Notes: generated by a model not told the origin, from the sequence alone. 64,000 bases of DNA from Desmodus rotundus (GCF_022682495.2 NC_071393.1:113600239-113664238); one strand, 5' to 3'; positions 45,301-58,312 are shown, numbered from the stretch's first letter. Numbers and translations are program-made.

Positions 45301-45689
45301 CCTGTTACGGTTCCTGCTGCATGTTGCCTTCTGGGAGTTTCAGTCTCATTCATGGCACCCCAGGCGCTTCTCAGGCAGGCCAAACCCCTGACACCGAGCA
45401 CCCCATCAGGGTAGGTGTTTGCATGACGCCCCAGAATTTCTGCTACAACTCCAGCAGGGTCACTGGACTGGCCAGCCTGACTCCCAAACGCCCCAGCTGT
45501 ATTTCACAGGCTTCATTCTTCCCATGAAGAGATCGTGACATGCCGGAGTCCCCCATTCCTCAGCCTGCTTCAGTAAAATAATATTTAAGCACATTTTCAG
45601 GAATAGGGGAAATTCCTCATCATATGACCTTGCCCGAACCCTTCTAGAATATTTCATTCAGAATAAAAAATCATCCTTATATTTAAATT

Positions 45690-45865
45690 TTTTCAAAGCC
45701 CTTTCATATATGTCAGTTTGCAACCGTGCTCAAAGGGGGTCGCGCAGATCAGACCTTATCCTCTTGTGAGAGATGAAATAAGGCAGGTTTGGAGAGGCGC
45801 GGTGATTCCCCAGGCCGCACAGCTATCAGTGGCAAAGACAGGATGAGTGCCCAGATCGTACTTCC
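45690..45865 (+). repeat. MIR SINE fragment
   Basis: AAAGCCCTTTCATATATGTC then GGTTTGGAGAGGCGCGGTGA and CACAGCTATCAGTGGCAAAG fit MIR. Confidence 0.65.
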
Positions 45866-46146
45866 GTGTCTCACTTGCCTGGAGCTCCACGGCTCACTGG
45901 TAGGAACAGTCATCTCCTTTGGGACTGCCTTTCAGCAGATCCACACTGGGAGCCCTGGAGTCCAACGCCAGCCCTTCAACTTGACACTCAGAGATCCTGA
46001 GCCAAATGCAGCCTTCACAGAGGTGATGGTTCTCCTTCCCACCCCCAGCCTCCGAAGAAGCTGAGTTTGGCAAGTCTTGCCTTGTCTGTAAATGCTGTTT
46101 GGGTTATCAGATACCTGCATGTTCTGTCTCTGCGCATCCTAGAGGG

Positions 46147-46505
46147 TGTCTTAGTCAGCTCAGGCTGCTGTAACAATCTACTGTAGACAGACTGGGTGGC
46201 TCAGAAACCACAGACACTTACTTCTCACAGTGCCGGAGGCTGGGAAGTCCAAGATCAAGGTGCCTGCAGATTTGGCTGCTGGTGAGAGCCCGCTTCCTGG
46301 CTTGCAGATGGCTACTTGCTGTGTCCTCACAGGGCAGAGAGAGGAAGCTTTGGTCTCTCTTCTTATAAGGACATTAATTTCATCACGGGGGCTTCACCTT
46401 CATGATGTCATCTAAACCTAATCATACCCCTGATACCTTCACACCGGGGATTAGGGCTTCAACTCATGAACTTTGGGTGGGTGGGGGCACATTCAATCCA
46501 TAACA
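46147..46505 (-). mobile_element. MaLR/ERVL-type solo LTR
   Basis: The element begins TGTCTTAGTCAGCTCAGGCT and ends ATCCATAACA, giving TG...CA termini on the plus strand. In between are TCTCACAGTGCCGGAGGCTG and AGTCCAAGATCAAGGTGC. It is the same family as 58365-58712 in the opposite orientation. Transcriptional sense is taken as minus because the other copy reads with the usual orientation. Confidence 0.7.
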
Positions 46506-46895
46506 GAAGATGTCAGTCATCACATGCATCCACAAGCTTCAGAGAATAGGGCCTGGGTCTCTCTGTGCCTGCAGGATTCAATGGAGTTCATGCTTCCGTC
46601 CAAGGGAGGGCAAGAGAAGCCTGGAGTACCTAGTGCTTAATGCTGATAGCTGGATACTCAGCCAGAAACTGGAATTCGAGCACTGTGCCTTTAATGAAGA
46701 TGAAAACACATCTCTGGGGGTGGAGCATGCCCACAGAGCCAGGTACTTGGAATTTGCCAGGGCCTGCCTTTATTGAGACCAGGTCTTGGCCGTCGGGTTT
46801 GCAGTCCGTCAGGTTTGCAGTTCTGGCACCACTCTGGCCCTGCACCTCTACTTCCCTCTGCCACGCGACTCAGCTTTGGCGCCTGGTGAGCATCC

Positions 46896-46922
46896 CGCCC
46901 ACCCACCCACCCACCCACCCAC
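46896..46922. repeat. (CCCA)n microsatellite
   Basis: About six CCCA units occur in tandem. Confidence 0.85.
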
Positions 46923-49051
46923 GAGCTCTCTATGTGGGCTTTCCAAGCCTGGTGTTGACAGCTATCATTTTCAAACTCTTCTGGCCTTTCTTCTTCCTTT
47001 CAAGGGCAGGCTCTTCTCTTCTCTGATTAAGAGAAGCTTCTCTACATTTTTCCCTTTCCTACCTATCGGCCTGTGATGGGGGGGAGCAGCTGAAAGTAAG
47101 GAGAAGCCTGGGTTTCTAGGGTGGAGGTGAGGCCACCCAGTTTGCTGGCTAAGCAAGTGCTGTGTGTGCATGTGGGGGTGTGCTTTCGGAGCTGGAATCG
47201 ATGACACTTTGGAGTGAGGATCAAGGTCTCTTGTGCCTCTGCCCACGCACTCCTCCAGGTGCACACAGTAGGTACTCAATGACGACAATTGGCAAGGATT
47301 AACAGAGTAATGGAAGGAGGGCTGGCCTGGGAAGCAAAGACACTTGGGTTCTATTTCCAATTCCACCTGGAACTTTTTCACAAGCTGTTTATCCTCCCCA
47401 GGTGTCCCCTTCCTATAACAGAGGCAAACAGTTCCACACTCACCTCTTACAGTAGCTGAAAGAACAATGAGATGATGATGAGACATTTTCTTCCAAGGAC
47501 CAGGGAAACAGAACCCCATGGGTGGAAGTTCCAAGGAGGCAGATTTCAGATCAAAATCAGGAAGATGTTTCCATTAACCAAAGTCCCTTCAGAGACTCCC
47601 TCATCAAGAGGAGAGCCTTCTGTTCTGGGAACTACTCAAGCCAGACAGGTTGATCCTTTGCCAGCAGTCCCCAATGAGAGGGACGGACCCTAGGCTGGAA
47701 GGACCCTTTGAAATGTGAGAGTCTCCATTTCGGTGGCTGTAGAAGGGCTTGGGGAAGAATCTATGTGAAGCTGGAAGTACACTGGCCTTTCTGCACACTT
47801 TCCAGCGGCTGACCAGCTCCAGGGACAGAGCAAAGTGACAGCCTGAGCTCTGCTCTCACACACACAGCCTTGCATCCCAGCAGCCAATGTGAGAAGGGGA
47901 GTGGGTAAGGAGGGCAAAGGCTGGAGCTGAAGAGGCCATTCAGAAAACAGCGAGCACAAGTATAACTGCTTGGGATGGGGGGGCGACCCTGCTCAACCCC
48001 TTACTTGGAACCCAACACCCTCTGGAGCCCTGGGGACTAGACCTATTGGGAACATCGGAGACAGCCTCAGGTGTCACTCTGTCCCTGGTAGACGGGGATG
48101 GCGGGTGTAGGGTAGAGGAGGAGGAGCTGAGTTGCTGGCGTCACAGAGGTCTGGACCCCTTGGGAGGCAGGAAAGGGGAGAGAAGAGTGCAGGTTGCTCT
48201 GAGAAGCTGCTTTTCAGTTGGGGCAGGAGAGTGAGCAGAGAAGAACCCAAGTTTGGGTTGGTTGTTCTTTCACATGGGATAGAGAGCTTGGTACTGATAG
48301 ACTGAGGAGGAGGAGCCCACAGAAAAGCAGAAGCTGAACAACTAGGAGAAAGGAGATCATTAATGGATCAAAGACACAGAATGGGTGGGCAAAGGGATTT
48401 TCTTTTAACAGGAGGTGCAAGGGAAACTGGAGGTTGAGGCCCAGCTAATGGCCTTTACCCCATCCTTGAAATGGAAGGGGAAAGTCCCTCATTGCTGCTC
48501 TGCAGGTGAGGAAGGGGGAGGAAGGTCCCAGCAGCTGAGGTAGGGCTGGGCAGGTGGGGACTGCGCAGGGCTGAGGGTCCTCCAGGTATGAAGATGTGCC
48601 CACGTCACCACAGCCAGCTGTGAGCCTCAGCTGGGACAGATAGAGGGGACAACTGGGGACATGGCCTGAGACCCCCAGATGGGACTCCTGAGTTTAGACC
48701 TTTACCTAGCCTGGAAAGGGATGGTGGGAAAACCCAACAGGCCCAGTTCTGGCTCTGTTCCCCGACCCAGTGATGATAGCTGTTGGAGAAACCTGGAAAC
48801 TCTTGGGAGTTCCTCTGTCTACTTGGGGGAACCAATGGAAACTCACCGACCTGGGTTGGGGGGCAGTGAGGAAGGTCGGGAAAGCTGTCTGGAGACGCAC
48901 TGTTGCCCTTGGGAAAAGGGCATGTTAATAATGGCACCAGAGTATGTTAATAATGGCACCACCCACAGCCTCGGAGAGCAGATGCTCAAGGCAAAGCAAA
49001 TCCCCAAGGCCGGTCAGTTTGTTTCCTTGGGACAGGTGTCCAGTGGAAAAA
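46923..49051. other. intergenic, no feature recognised
   Basis: No exon or repeat family was recognised. The 187-residue minus-strand frame at 46971-47534 has no domain. A short direct repeat occurs at 48923-48963 (ATGTTAATAATGGCACCA twice). Confidence 0.4.
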
Positions 49052-49063
49052 GATGAAGGATTG

Positions 49064-49303
49064 CCCTGGCTCAGTTGGTTGGAGTGTTGTCCCATAAACC
49101 AAATGGTGGCGGGTTCAATCCCCGGTTGGGGCACATACCCAGGCTGTGGGTTTAATCCCTGGTCAGGGCATGTACGAGAGACAACCAATTGATGTCCCTC
49201 TCTCACATCAATGTTTTTCTCTCTGTCTCTCTCTCCTTCTCTCTTTCTCTCTCTCTAGAAGCAATAAAAAATGTCTTCGGGTGAGGATAAAAAAAATTAC
49301 AAT
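49064..49303 (+). mobile_element. VES SINE with duplicated B-box segment
   Basis: It begins CCCTGGCTCAGTTGGTTGGA. It has two B-box-like units, GGGTTCAATCCCCGG and GGGTTTAATCCCTGG, about 45 bp apart. A CT tract and the ATGTCTTCGGGTGAGGAT 3' motif follow. The TSD GATGAAGGATTG / GATGAGGGATTG lies at 49052-49063 and 49304-49315. Confidence 0.95.
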
Positions 49304-49315
49304 GATGAGGGATTG

Positions 49316-50509
49316 GTGCACAGGATACAGGAGCCCCATCTGACTCTGCTTTTGAAAGTGGTGAGACTTTGCTTAGGCCACTGGCCTCAGTTTCCCCTTC
49401 TTCTCCAGGCACATTTCTGGCCAGTTGGAATGGAGGGCAGGTCCACATTGTCTAGCGAGGGAGCAGTTTCATAGGAGCTAGATCTTTCCAAACAGGAGAT
49501 CAGGGAGAGAGTTGAGAGTGACGCTTCCATCTCCTCTTCCCACCCCACCAATGAAACACAAATATTCCGCAGTCCGTCTAGTGCTCTCATGCCACTACCA
49601 CAGCCTCCCATCTGCCTCTTGTCACATACTCCAGTCCCTGCCCCAGCCTTGTTGCTGCCTTTCTCAGCTCAGCTCCCCAGACAGCGCCGGGGCCAGCATA
49701 GCATAGGCTGTGCTCACTGATTTGGTGCCTGCACCCAGAGCAGTCCCGGCTCACTGGCTTCAGGCAGCTTGTTCTCTGCCCCCTGCAGGGACCTACGATT
49801 GATTTGGCCTGTTTCTGTGGCAGCTGGCTGCAGTGGCAGCATCTGCTTGCTCACGAGGCTGAGTGAGTCACGGCCGCCCACGCTACCCCTCGGCACAGCA
49901 CAACCCTGCTGAGACCACGGGGAATAAGTCAGCGGGAATATGCAGAAGTGCTTTGCAGTGCCTGGTAGCTTCTTGTCCTGGGTCTCAGGCCTAGCACAGA
50001 TAGTCTACTGGGCATAGGGCCCTGGGCTGGGCATAGCCACCCAGCAACCTTGCAGCATCTGCCCATGAGAGCTGTTAGATCTGCCTCCATGACTTCAGAG
50101 TGGCTAGTCTTGGCTGCTGCCTGCAGTTGCAAGGCCTTATGGGAGAGCACTGCAGGTTTCTGGACTCTTAAGTTCAGTGCTCTTTTCACTCTCCAATGAC
50201 CAGCTCTCAGACTTGTCTTCCCTGACCACCTCTTCGCTCACATTGGCCCCAGCTTCCTCCTGGCTCTCATCCCAGGACCTTCCTTAGTGACCCCCATCAG
50301 CCCTCCTTCTGGGCAATACCCCTCAAATTGGATTTTTCCCAGACTCTCCCCTCCTGCAACTGATCTTTCCTCCATCCCCCCCCCCCACCACTTCCGACCT
50401 GGGCAATCTGAATAAAAATGAGTCTGTCCTGTATCCTTCACAGCTGAGAGCAGGTAGTAGTGCTCATTTTAGCGGTATGGCATTTAACCTTGACTTTGAG
50501 AGGCAGAGC
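49316..50509. other. intergenic, no feature recognised
   Basis: Possible L2-like wording occurs at about 50205-50240 (CTTGTCTTCCCTGACCACCT), and there is a C-run at 50376-50386. No exon was recognised. Confidence 0.35.
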
Positions 50510-50514
50510 TGTCT

Positions 50515-50698
50515 AAAGCAGTTGTTTCACGCAATATAGTCCCAGAACCAGGAGCAGCAGCACCCGGGAGCTTGTTAGAGATGCACATTCTCAGGCCTCA
50601 CCCCAGACACAGTGCAGAGTCACAAACTCTGGGGGTGAGGGCTGGCGATCTGGTTTTGAATAAGCCCTGCAGGTGATTTGAGAAGCCCCGGACCTGTA
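50515..50698 (+). mobile_element. MER5-type hAT (Charlie) MITE
   Basis: AGCAGCACCCGGGAGCTTGT, GAGATGCACATTCTCAGGCC and GGTGATTTGAGAAGCC are in MER5A order. Confidence 0.7.
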
Positions 50699-51211
50699 GC
50701 GGTATTTTTCTGATCCTCTGGGGAATGGAGCGTGTTGGTCCACACCTCTGTCTACACTCACAGCACAGCTGCAAATGTCTGTTTTGTGCGAGCCACACTG
50801 GGGGGCTTGGGTAGGCAGTGACCCCAGTTGCTTCAGCTCTGGGGGCCTAGAGATGTCCTAAATCATGTCCTCTCTCTGGGTTGTTCACATCACATGGAAA
50901 GAAGCTGGTGTGACTTTTGTCCCACGTGGAAAGGGCAGTATTACCTCACCACAGAGATGGCCTTGTGCGTAAAAGGAAACCCACCCCTCGGAAATGAACA
51001 ATCCAGCCACTGGGGATGGGCCCAGGACCCCCAGGAGTACGTTCCCTAAGAGCTGAGGAATGTCCGCAGAGGAAAAATGCACTGATACCACTTAGTAATT
51101 ATGATTACTAGTTGCTCTCTCATCTCTCAGTTCTTTTTTACTGAGTACCTCTGTGCCAGGCTGGCTAAATGGCCCCAGGTCCAATGTCAAAGAGTTCGCA
51201 GGAGGGTGAGA

Positions 51212-51580
51212 GCATTAGTCAGGCTGTGGCAAGCAGCAAGCAAACCCCAAAGCCTCAGCAGCTTAACATAACAGAAGCTTATCTTGAAAATGCTTCATAG
51301 CCTGTGAGGGTCTGCTCTGCTCCACAGAATCACTCAGGGGCTCTGGGTGATAGAGAATCCACATCTTGTAGCTGCCTTGGTCTGCAGCAGGAGAAAAAAG
51401 CAGCTAGAGGTCAGACGCCCACCACGCAGGGTAAATCCCATCACACTGGTATTTCACTGGGCAGAATTAGTCACACAGCCCTACCTGACTTCAAGGGGCC
51501 AGGAAGTGTATGCAGAAAGGGGCGGGAGTGGCGGGGGAGGACATTAAAACACGTTACCACACCGAGAGAGACCACATACT
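51212..51580 (+). mobile_element. MLT1-like MaLR LTR
   Basis: It starts near CATTAGTCAGGCTGTGGCAA and continues CAGCAGCTTAACATAACAGA and AGTCACACAGCCCTACCTGA, the MLT1 layout. Boundaries are approximate. Confidence 0.55.
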
Positions 51581-51839
51581 GTGTCATTCACTCATTCTTT
51601 CATACTGTTTCCAAAATGCTTACCACATATCAGGCTTTGGGCCAGACCCTGTGGCTACGGTATTACCAGGGCAGCTGCTCTTGCACAATCCAGGGAGCAC
51701 CATTAACGATATATCCCGTAGGAGTAGCGCCCCCTGGAGATGTGCGATGCAGGAGTCCTTTTATTTTTCTTGTATGTTACGTTTTGCTATTATTATCTGT
51801 CTTCCACACTGGAAAGCAAACTCTCAGAGAGCAATGATC

Positions 51840-51935
51840 TTATGGGTTGCTTACTGCTGTATTCTTAGGGTTTACTGCAGTGCCAAGTGGGCTCCGTCAA
51901 TGCTTGTTAAGTGAATGATTGAAAATAATTATTGA
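51840..51935 (+). mobile_element. LINE-2 3' end fragment
   Basis: CTGTATTCTTAGGGTTTACTG followed by AATGCTTGTTAAGTGAATGA matches the conserved L2 3' terminus. Confidence 0.5.
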
Positions 51936-51989
51936 CTGTGTTTCCCACTAGTCCCTGCCTTCATGAAGCTTATAATCTGCTGCGTCAGA

Positions 51990-52950
51990 GTTGTATAAGT
52001 AACTAACTGATGTATTTAAAAAAAATCTCATGTCAGATAGAGTGAAACACATGTCGAGCAAAAAGCTGGGCTACGTGCCTTCAGAGCCCAGAGAAAGCAG
52101 GGGTCATCTGGACCATGGGTGGGGCTGGGGAGGCTGTCCTTGTTTTGTAAGCGAAGAGACAGAGGTCCAAAGAGGTTAGGGGGCCTGTCAGGCAGGGTGA
52201 GTTGCAACGCAAGTGGGAGGACCCTGCCATTTCTCTTTGTCTGGTGTTTTTTCTTCTCCCCACGCTAATGACCAATAAGCCTTTATATTCATGTAGCAGC
52301 TTACAGTTTTCCAACAGTGTTCATGTGTAACCGCAATACAACTTCTCTTGAAGGCTTAAAAGCCCCCCGCCCAGGCACCCGGCCTCAGAATTTGGTTAGC
52401 TTTTGGTGTTTTGTTCACCTCTGCCAGGAGACGTGGGATGTGTTTTGTTGTGAAATCGGAAAGTCTGCCTCTCCCTGCCCCGTTCTGCCTCGCAGCGAGC
52501 ACCTCCCCATGCCAGCTGGGTTAGTCACACCCCTTCCAGAGGGCACCTGCAGAGCCGTGGGGAGGCTCGAGCTTCGCAATGCGGGACTGAAGAGGTGGCA
52601 GAATGCCTGAACCTTCCCCTGCAGGCAGTACCAGGCTCGTTATTTTCAGTTGAGCTTGCAAGTGAAAACAATGACATAAGCTTCCCATCTGGCTTCCAAA
52701 GCACTTTTGAAACCATTCCATCACAAGTCCATTAATTCTACAGGGGCCCTAATGACAGGGCGAAGTTAGAGTTCATCATCTGGAATCTCCCTCGTTCAGG
52801 CTTTGTCATCTGCGTCCTTCCTCCCCGCCAGCTGCAGCACTCCTGCCTCTCCCTCCTTTCCTCTCTCACCTGCCTGCCTTCCCTTCTGGGAACCTCTCCC
52901 TGCTTGGGGCCCAGCTACAGCTCCATTCCATCAAACAACCACTTCCTGAG
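51990..52950. other. intergenic, no feature recognised
   Basis: No exon, RNA or repeat was recognised. Confidence 0.4.
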
Positions 52951-53045
52951 CACCCATGCTAGACAAGGCCCATGCTTGGTGCTGGAGATTCCAGGATGAG
53001 CGGGACACAGTCAGAACCTCAAGGTGCTTGCTGTCAATTGGGTAT
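52925..53045 (+). repeat. MIR/L2-like old repeat fragment
   Basis: CTTCCTGAGCACCCATGCTA then GCTGGAGATTCCAGGATGAG is a common old-repeat pattern. Confidence 0.4.
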
Positions 53046-53139
53046 GGCCCAGCCAGGACACCTTCCCACAATGCCTGCCTTCCTCCTGTTCCACCTTCTG
53101 TCCCCTCCCTTCACAAACACTTGTCTTCCTCCGACTCTG

Positions 53140-53310
53140 CTGTGGGCCAAGCAATGAGCTAAGGGTTTGTATGCATTCTTTCACTTATGTTTTCACATCA
53201 GGGAGATTCTATGCCCGTTTTCTAGGTAAGAAAATTAAGGCTTAAGAGGCTATATAAATTGTCCAAGGTCACCCAGCTAAAGAAGGGCCCCCTGGGATCC
53301 CTCCTAGGTT
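53140..53310 (+). repeat. MIR SINE
   Basis: GCCAAGCAATGAGCTAAGGG, then AAATTGTCCAAGGTCACCCA, is MIR. Confidence 0.75.
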
Positions 53311-55249
53311 GCCTGCCTTCAAGGCCCACCTTTTTCCTACTGTGCCATGCTGCCTCCCCCAAAACTTGGCAGCTGGCTGTCTACACTCAGAAGGAAAAAA
53401 GAACATAGAAATGCTTAGGGCTGTAGCACTTAGAAACTAGTGATTCTTCCTGAAGACCAGGGACTTGGAGATCATTGTCTCCTCGTATTATTGGGGTTTT
53501 AAAAACTGGAATTTTTTATCATTTCTTTACCCCCAAATGGTAGGAGAAATTTTATCTGATGCCACCAGGTTAGCATTCTGGTTTGACAGCTGGGCAGTGC
53601 CCTCTGTCGCAGGGGTCATCCCAGGAGTCCTGGAAGCTGCACAGATGCTGGGCTGTATTTTCACGCCCTCGTATTGGGGTGTCACTGGTCTAGGAAGTGA
53701 TTCGTGCCGCCAGGCTACTGGCCGGCTTCACGTGCTGCCCTCCTTTCACCCTTCGGTCCCCCAGGAAGGGCAGGAGATGGCAGAGACCCCGTGGAGGTCT
53801 CTGAAGGGTCACCTCCAGGAAAACAGAAAGCACTGGACGGCCGTCTGTTGGTTGCCCTGCGATTTGCATGTGGCTGTGGTTTCCAAGCTTTCTTATAAAC
53901 TAGTCCAATTTACCTACAATGGAATCTGTAGTAAAATGTTGTTATTTTCTCAAGTCTTGATTTTTGTTTTTTCATATTTCACCTCACGCACTCACTGCAG
54001 CCAGCTCAAATTCCCTGTGCCAGGAGCATGGAGAGAAGAGGCAGTTGGGAAAAACGCAACAACTCCCCAGATGGTCTTTCGGGGTCACCCAGCTCTCCCA
54101 GACAACTTCGGGGCTGACCGCCTGCAGCGGCGTTAACTCTCAGTCTCTGACCGGTTCGTTGTCTATCCGTGCTCTGCCAAGCCTTGGCACTGAGCTTTGT
54201 CTCGCAGGCAGCCTTTCTGGGGTGGTAATCATGGCTCACTTCACCGCCCCAGGGAGGGGTCAGACGTGGAGCTTAAAGCATGGCGGCTGGAAATCCAGGA
54301 GAAAGCGGGGAGTCGCGTGTTGTGTTATGAAAGTCTACATACAGCAGATAGTGTGGCTTGGGACATAGGCCAGCTCAGGGTAGAGACCCCAGTTCCTCAC
54401 GGGTCCAGTTCTAGTGTGGTGCAGGGTGAATAACAATGTCCAGTGTCAGCAGTCCGGGTGGGGATTTGTTATTTCATCCACAGCTCATTTTTTAGGACTG
54501 AGGCTTAATATCTGTGTCATAGAAGTAACAGCAATAAGTCAATGCTGAGTGGCAGGAAATTAAAGGTGAGCTACTGAAATCTCTCTGGCTGAAGTCAGGT
54601 GTACTGGACACGTATTCTTGTCTCCTCCCACCCCCATTACTACAGTCTCCACATAGTTCCCTTCCCCACACAGCCATGGCTGCCACGGAATTATCAGCTA
54701 TTTTCTATGACATGACCTTTGCCCCAATTGACCGGTCCCAGGGTGGCATCTGACCAAAGACAGGCTGACCAGGGCCCTTCCCAGGGATGTCTAAACTTGG
54801 GATCTAAGTTGTTGAGGCAGGTTGTCCATGGTGGTGCTAGCTGAGCTTGTCAACCAAGGCTTGCTACCTATTCTGACTTAACGTGATGAATCGCCTCTAA
54901 TGGAGACTTATACAACCTATTGACTGGCAGCTTCTCCAAATGGCTAACTGCCATCGATAATCTGATTTCCCGCCTTGCTCTTGTTAAAAGCCAGAAGATC
55001 AAGAATGATTTAGTCACTTTTTTCACTGGATTTCCCAAAGCTTCCTACAGAGCAGTCGAAAGAGCCTGATTCATTAGCGAGCAGGAGGATTCCTTTCCAC
55101 ACAGCAGCCCCTCCCCGGGCTCCAGGCTCTGCCCCAGTGTTCAGACCTTCTGAGTGGCCCTTTTTATGTGAGCCGCTGAGCCAAACCTTAGCTAACTTCA
55201 GTTAATCCCCTCGGGGGTTAGGAGTTAGGTGAATTTAGGGTAAGCTGAC
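53311..55249. other. intergenic, no feature recognised
   Basis: The longest plus-strand open frame of the window (223 residues, 53465-54136) lies here. It has no recognisable domain, and I saw no splice or codon evidence for it. Confidence 0.4.
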
Positions 55250-55425
55250 TTTTTTTTTTTTTCTGAAACAGCTTTATTAAGGGTTGACTGACATACAAAA
55301 ACTGCATATATATGATGTGTACAATTTGATGAGTTTGGACATATGCAAACACCCACTACACCAGCAACATAATCAAGGTAACAGACATGTCAAACACCCC
55401 TCCAAGTTCCCCTGTGTCTCTTTGT
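55250..55425 (-). mobile_element. 5'-truncated L1 fragment
   Basis: A T-run at 55251-55261 (the poly(A) tail complement) leads into AACAGCTTTATTAAGGGTTG and ACAATTTGATGAGTTTGGAC, antisense L1 3' sequence. A (TTTG)n run at 55421-55438 follows. Confidence 0.7.
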
Positions 55426-55438
55426 TTGTTTGTTTGTT
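55421..55438. repeat. (TTTG)n microsatellite
   Basis: Four and a half TTTG units. Confidence 0.8.
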
Positions 55439-55604
55439 GACTTAGTGGTAAGAACACTTTGTGTGAGATCTCTTCTCAAGAAATTTTGAACTGCACCATG
55501 CCATCTTGTTGGCTACCGCCAGTCAGCTGACTTGTTAAAGAGACAGACTGGTTCTGATACAGAGCCACATTTAGCTGCTCTGTGCTGTGTGCTTATTTCG
55601 TCTG

Positions 55605-55700
55605 GTTGACTGTACACTTTGGGAGCCGTGTTAAATATCTGCATCCCTTGGCTCACGACCTTGCACTTAGTAAATAGTCAATAAATGCGGGTTTAATATA
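55605..55700 (+). mobile_element. LINE-2 3' end fragment
   Basis: GCACTTAGTAAATAGTCAATAAATG and preceding sequence match the L2 3' end. Confidence 0.5.
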
Positions 55701-55704
55701 TAAG

Positions 55705-57850
55705 TGAATCATTCAACCAAATTAACATTCCTCATGCTAAGTATAAAATTAATTTAAGTACCAAAAATCAAATCAATAATGCCACTAGGATCCACTTAAG
55801 GTATACTGTTATATATTACCGTGGTTTCATAATAGACCCCAATATTAATAAAATTGGGCAAAACAAACTGGCACATTTCTTTGGCATATGGCACACCCAA
55901 CTGCTAAGGGCTCAGTTTCCAAACATGTGTCCTATATAATGAAAACCTGCCTGGCTGTCCAAAAGTTGTTGCGCCCTCTGACAGAATAAGAAAGTCTTAC
56001 TAGCAAAGCAGAAATGGAGTCTGTCCCGGGAGTGGTGAGGCCTGAGCTTAGAAATAACTTCTGAGAGCCCTCCCTGCACCCCGATCCAGAAAGCAGGGGT
56101 CCTAGTACTCCTGACAGGTGCATGAGGGAGAACCCACAGGAACTGGGTGCAGGAAGGTCCTGCCAGGTGGCAGGCCTGATAGCATGTGAATGGGGACAGA
56201 TTGACCCCGTGAGCCCATGGAGAGAAGCAGTAGCTCCGGGGCAGTATGGGCTCCCACGGGCCTGGGACTCAGGGTTTCTCCAGCTTCCCACACACGGCAG
56301 GCCAGGCCACTGGGGCAAAGGCCTCCTGTGGCCCCAGGTTTTGTGTGTTGAGGGAAAACAGTGCACTGTCAGAGGAACCCAGGCACAGGGGCACCTTGTA
56401 GCTGAGAGCGGAACTCTGAGGGCCTAGGACGGAGGAAAAGTGTGCAATGAATTCACACCTTGTCTCTGCTACTAGGCTGTGACCTGGGTGACATGCATAC
56501 ACACAGACAGGTGCACATTAGGATTCGGGAGGCTCAAAGGAAGCACAGGCGTGGGAGAAACCCTCGCTGCTGACTGCTTCCCCAGGTCTCCAGTGTTCCA
56601 GCTCCGTCTCTCGTTAGCATGGTCAGACTGCTGGAGGGCATGGGCTGCTCTGGCCCGTCCAGTGTCCATTCCAGCCTCTTCCGGCTACAGCACCCTGTTC
56701 TCCTCTGGGGACTCACCCTTCCCCCACCTTCTGTCCATGTGTGACCTCATACTCCTGCTCTAGAAGTGGCCATGTGCCCCTGTCCTGGCCAAACGGTGAC
56801 TTCCATCTCCCTGGCCACAGTGTTGATTTAAGAGGAGGGTATATGACCCAAGCCTGACCTGCTGGCACAGGCAGATGGCTGGAATAGAGGAAAGAGACAC
56901 ACTTTCCCCATGGGCTAAGTCTGGAGATTTGGGGTGGGAGTGGGGGAGGTGAGGGGCACTGTGTGGGGAGTTGGTGAGGTGGGAACTGACACAGGGCGGG
57001 TCAAAGGGAACCAATTATCCAACCCAAGAAACAGTATTCTTAAACCAGACTGAGTGGGTCCTTAAGGCAACTAAGAGTCCTCTGGGTGAATGCAAGTGCT
57101 AATGGTCCCGCCCATCAGAAAAGGGAACAAAGGGAGGGCCAGCTCTGCCACTGAGCCCCGCGCTGTGCTGCCAGCCTGGGCGGACTCCACTTCTGTGCCT
57201 TTTTTTATTCTCTCCCTGAGAGCAGGTCACACACAGGCACTTCTCCTTGAGAGGATGCCTGCAAACCCACCAACCCGAAGTGCTGGCTTCCCTCCCCACT
57301 TGTGCCCCTCAAACCCCAGCGTCAGCAGGGGCAGGGGTGGGTTCCTGTGAGTGCCTGGAAATACCTGCGGAGCTACTCTTAGATGTTCGATTCCATAGGC
57401 CAGAATACGACTGGAATTAGGAGATATCTGAAGACGCTCTGCATCAAGCTGGAGAGATTTCTGCTGTCACTCCGTTGAGAAGCCCAGCCGCCATTTGTTT
57501 GGGCTCCGTCTAACTGTTATGTCGTGAACGCAATGCTAAGCTTTGGAAGCCCTGAACACCGACCGGGAAAGGGGAGAACAGTAGCCTCTCCAGTGTATGT
57601 GCCCTGGAGATGATTTGAGGAGGCTGGGGGAGAAGATAGTATGGTTTTGTGTTAAACAGTGTTAAAATAACAATATGGGCAGAGTAGCTTTGCATTACTA
57701 TGTACACTCTCAAAGGAAATTATAAAAAAAAGAAGAAAGGAGGTTGTGTGTTAATACAAAAGGAGAATGTAATCAACAGCAAAATAGAAGCTGTTTTTAA
57801 TAAGATAAAGGGACCCAGGTGATTTGGTCTGATCTATTGTAGAAAGGAGA
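55705..57850. other. intergenic, no feature recognised
   Basis: No exon or repeat was recognised. Overlapping frames at 55932-56502 on both strands lack domains. Confidence 0.4.
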
Positions 57851-57851
57851 T

Positions 57852-58312
57852 TGTATTAGTTTTCTGTGCAGTGTAAAAAAGTGGGTTAAGACAACACAAA
57901 TTAATTTCTACAAGTCTCTGCTTAGGGTCTCACAAGGCTGAAGTCAAGGTGCTGGCTGGGCTGGGGCCTCATCTGAAATATGGGGTCCTCTTCCAAGTTC
58001 TCGTGGCTTTTGACAGAATTTAGTTGCTTGTGATTGTAGGACTGAGGTTTCAGGTTTTTTGGTGAGTATTGCCCGGGATTGCTCTCAGCCCCTAGCGCCT
58101 CCTCTTCAGCCCCGCCCACCACAGGCCTGTTCGCTCCTTCAAGCCCCCCCCCCCCCCCAAGATCCCTCTCCCACTTTTTCCATCTCTGACCTCTGGACCC
58201 TCTTTTAAAGAGCTCAGCTGATTGGGCTGGGCCCTCCCACCTCAAGGGAGGGGATTACACAGGGTGTGCACACCAGGAACTTGGGGCCATCCTGGAATTT
58301 TTTGTCCACTTC
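57852..58312 (-). mobile_element. MaLR/ERVL-type LTR
   Basis: TGTATTAGTTTTCTGTGCAG then AAGTCAAGGTGCTGGCTGGG, and near the right end GTGTGCACACCAGGAACTTG, follow a widespread mammalian LTR. It contains a 15-C run. Orientation is inferred by analogy with the 46147 copy. Confidence 0.6.
58144..58158. repeat. C15 homopolymer
   Basis: An uninterrupted run of 15 C lies inside the LTR. Confidence 0.85.

Noticed and set aside
46971..47534. 187-residue minus-strand open frame
   Set aside because: No domain, low-complexity stretches and no exon context.
48923..48963. Short direct repeat considered as a CRISPR-like or satellite seed
   Set aside because: There are only two units, in vertebrate DNA, with no array. 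It is a local duplication.
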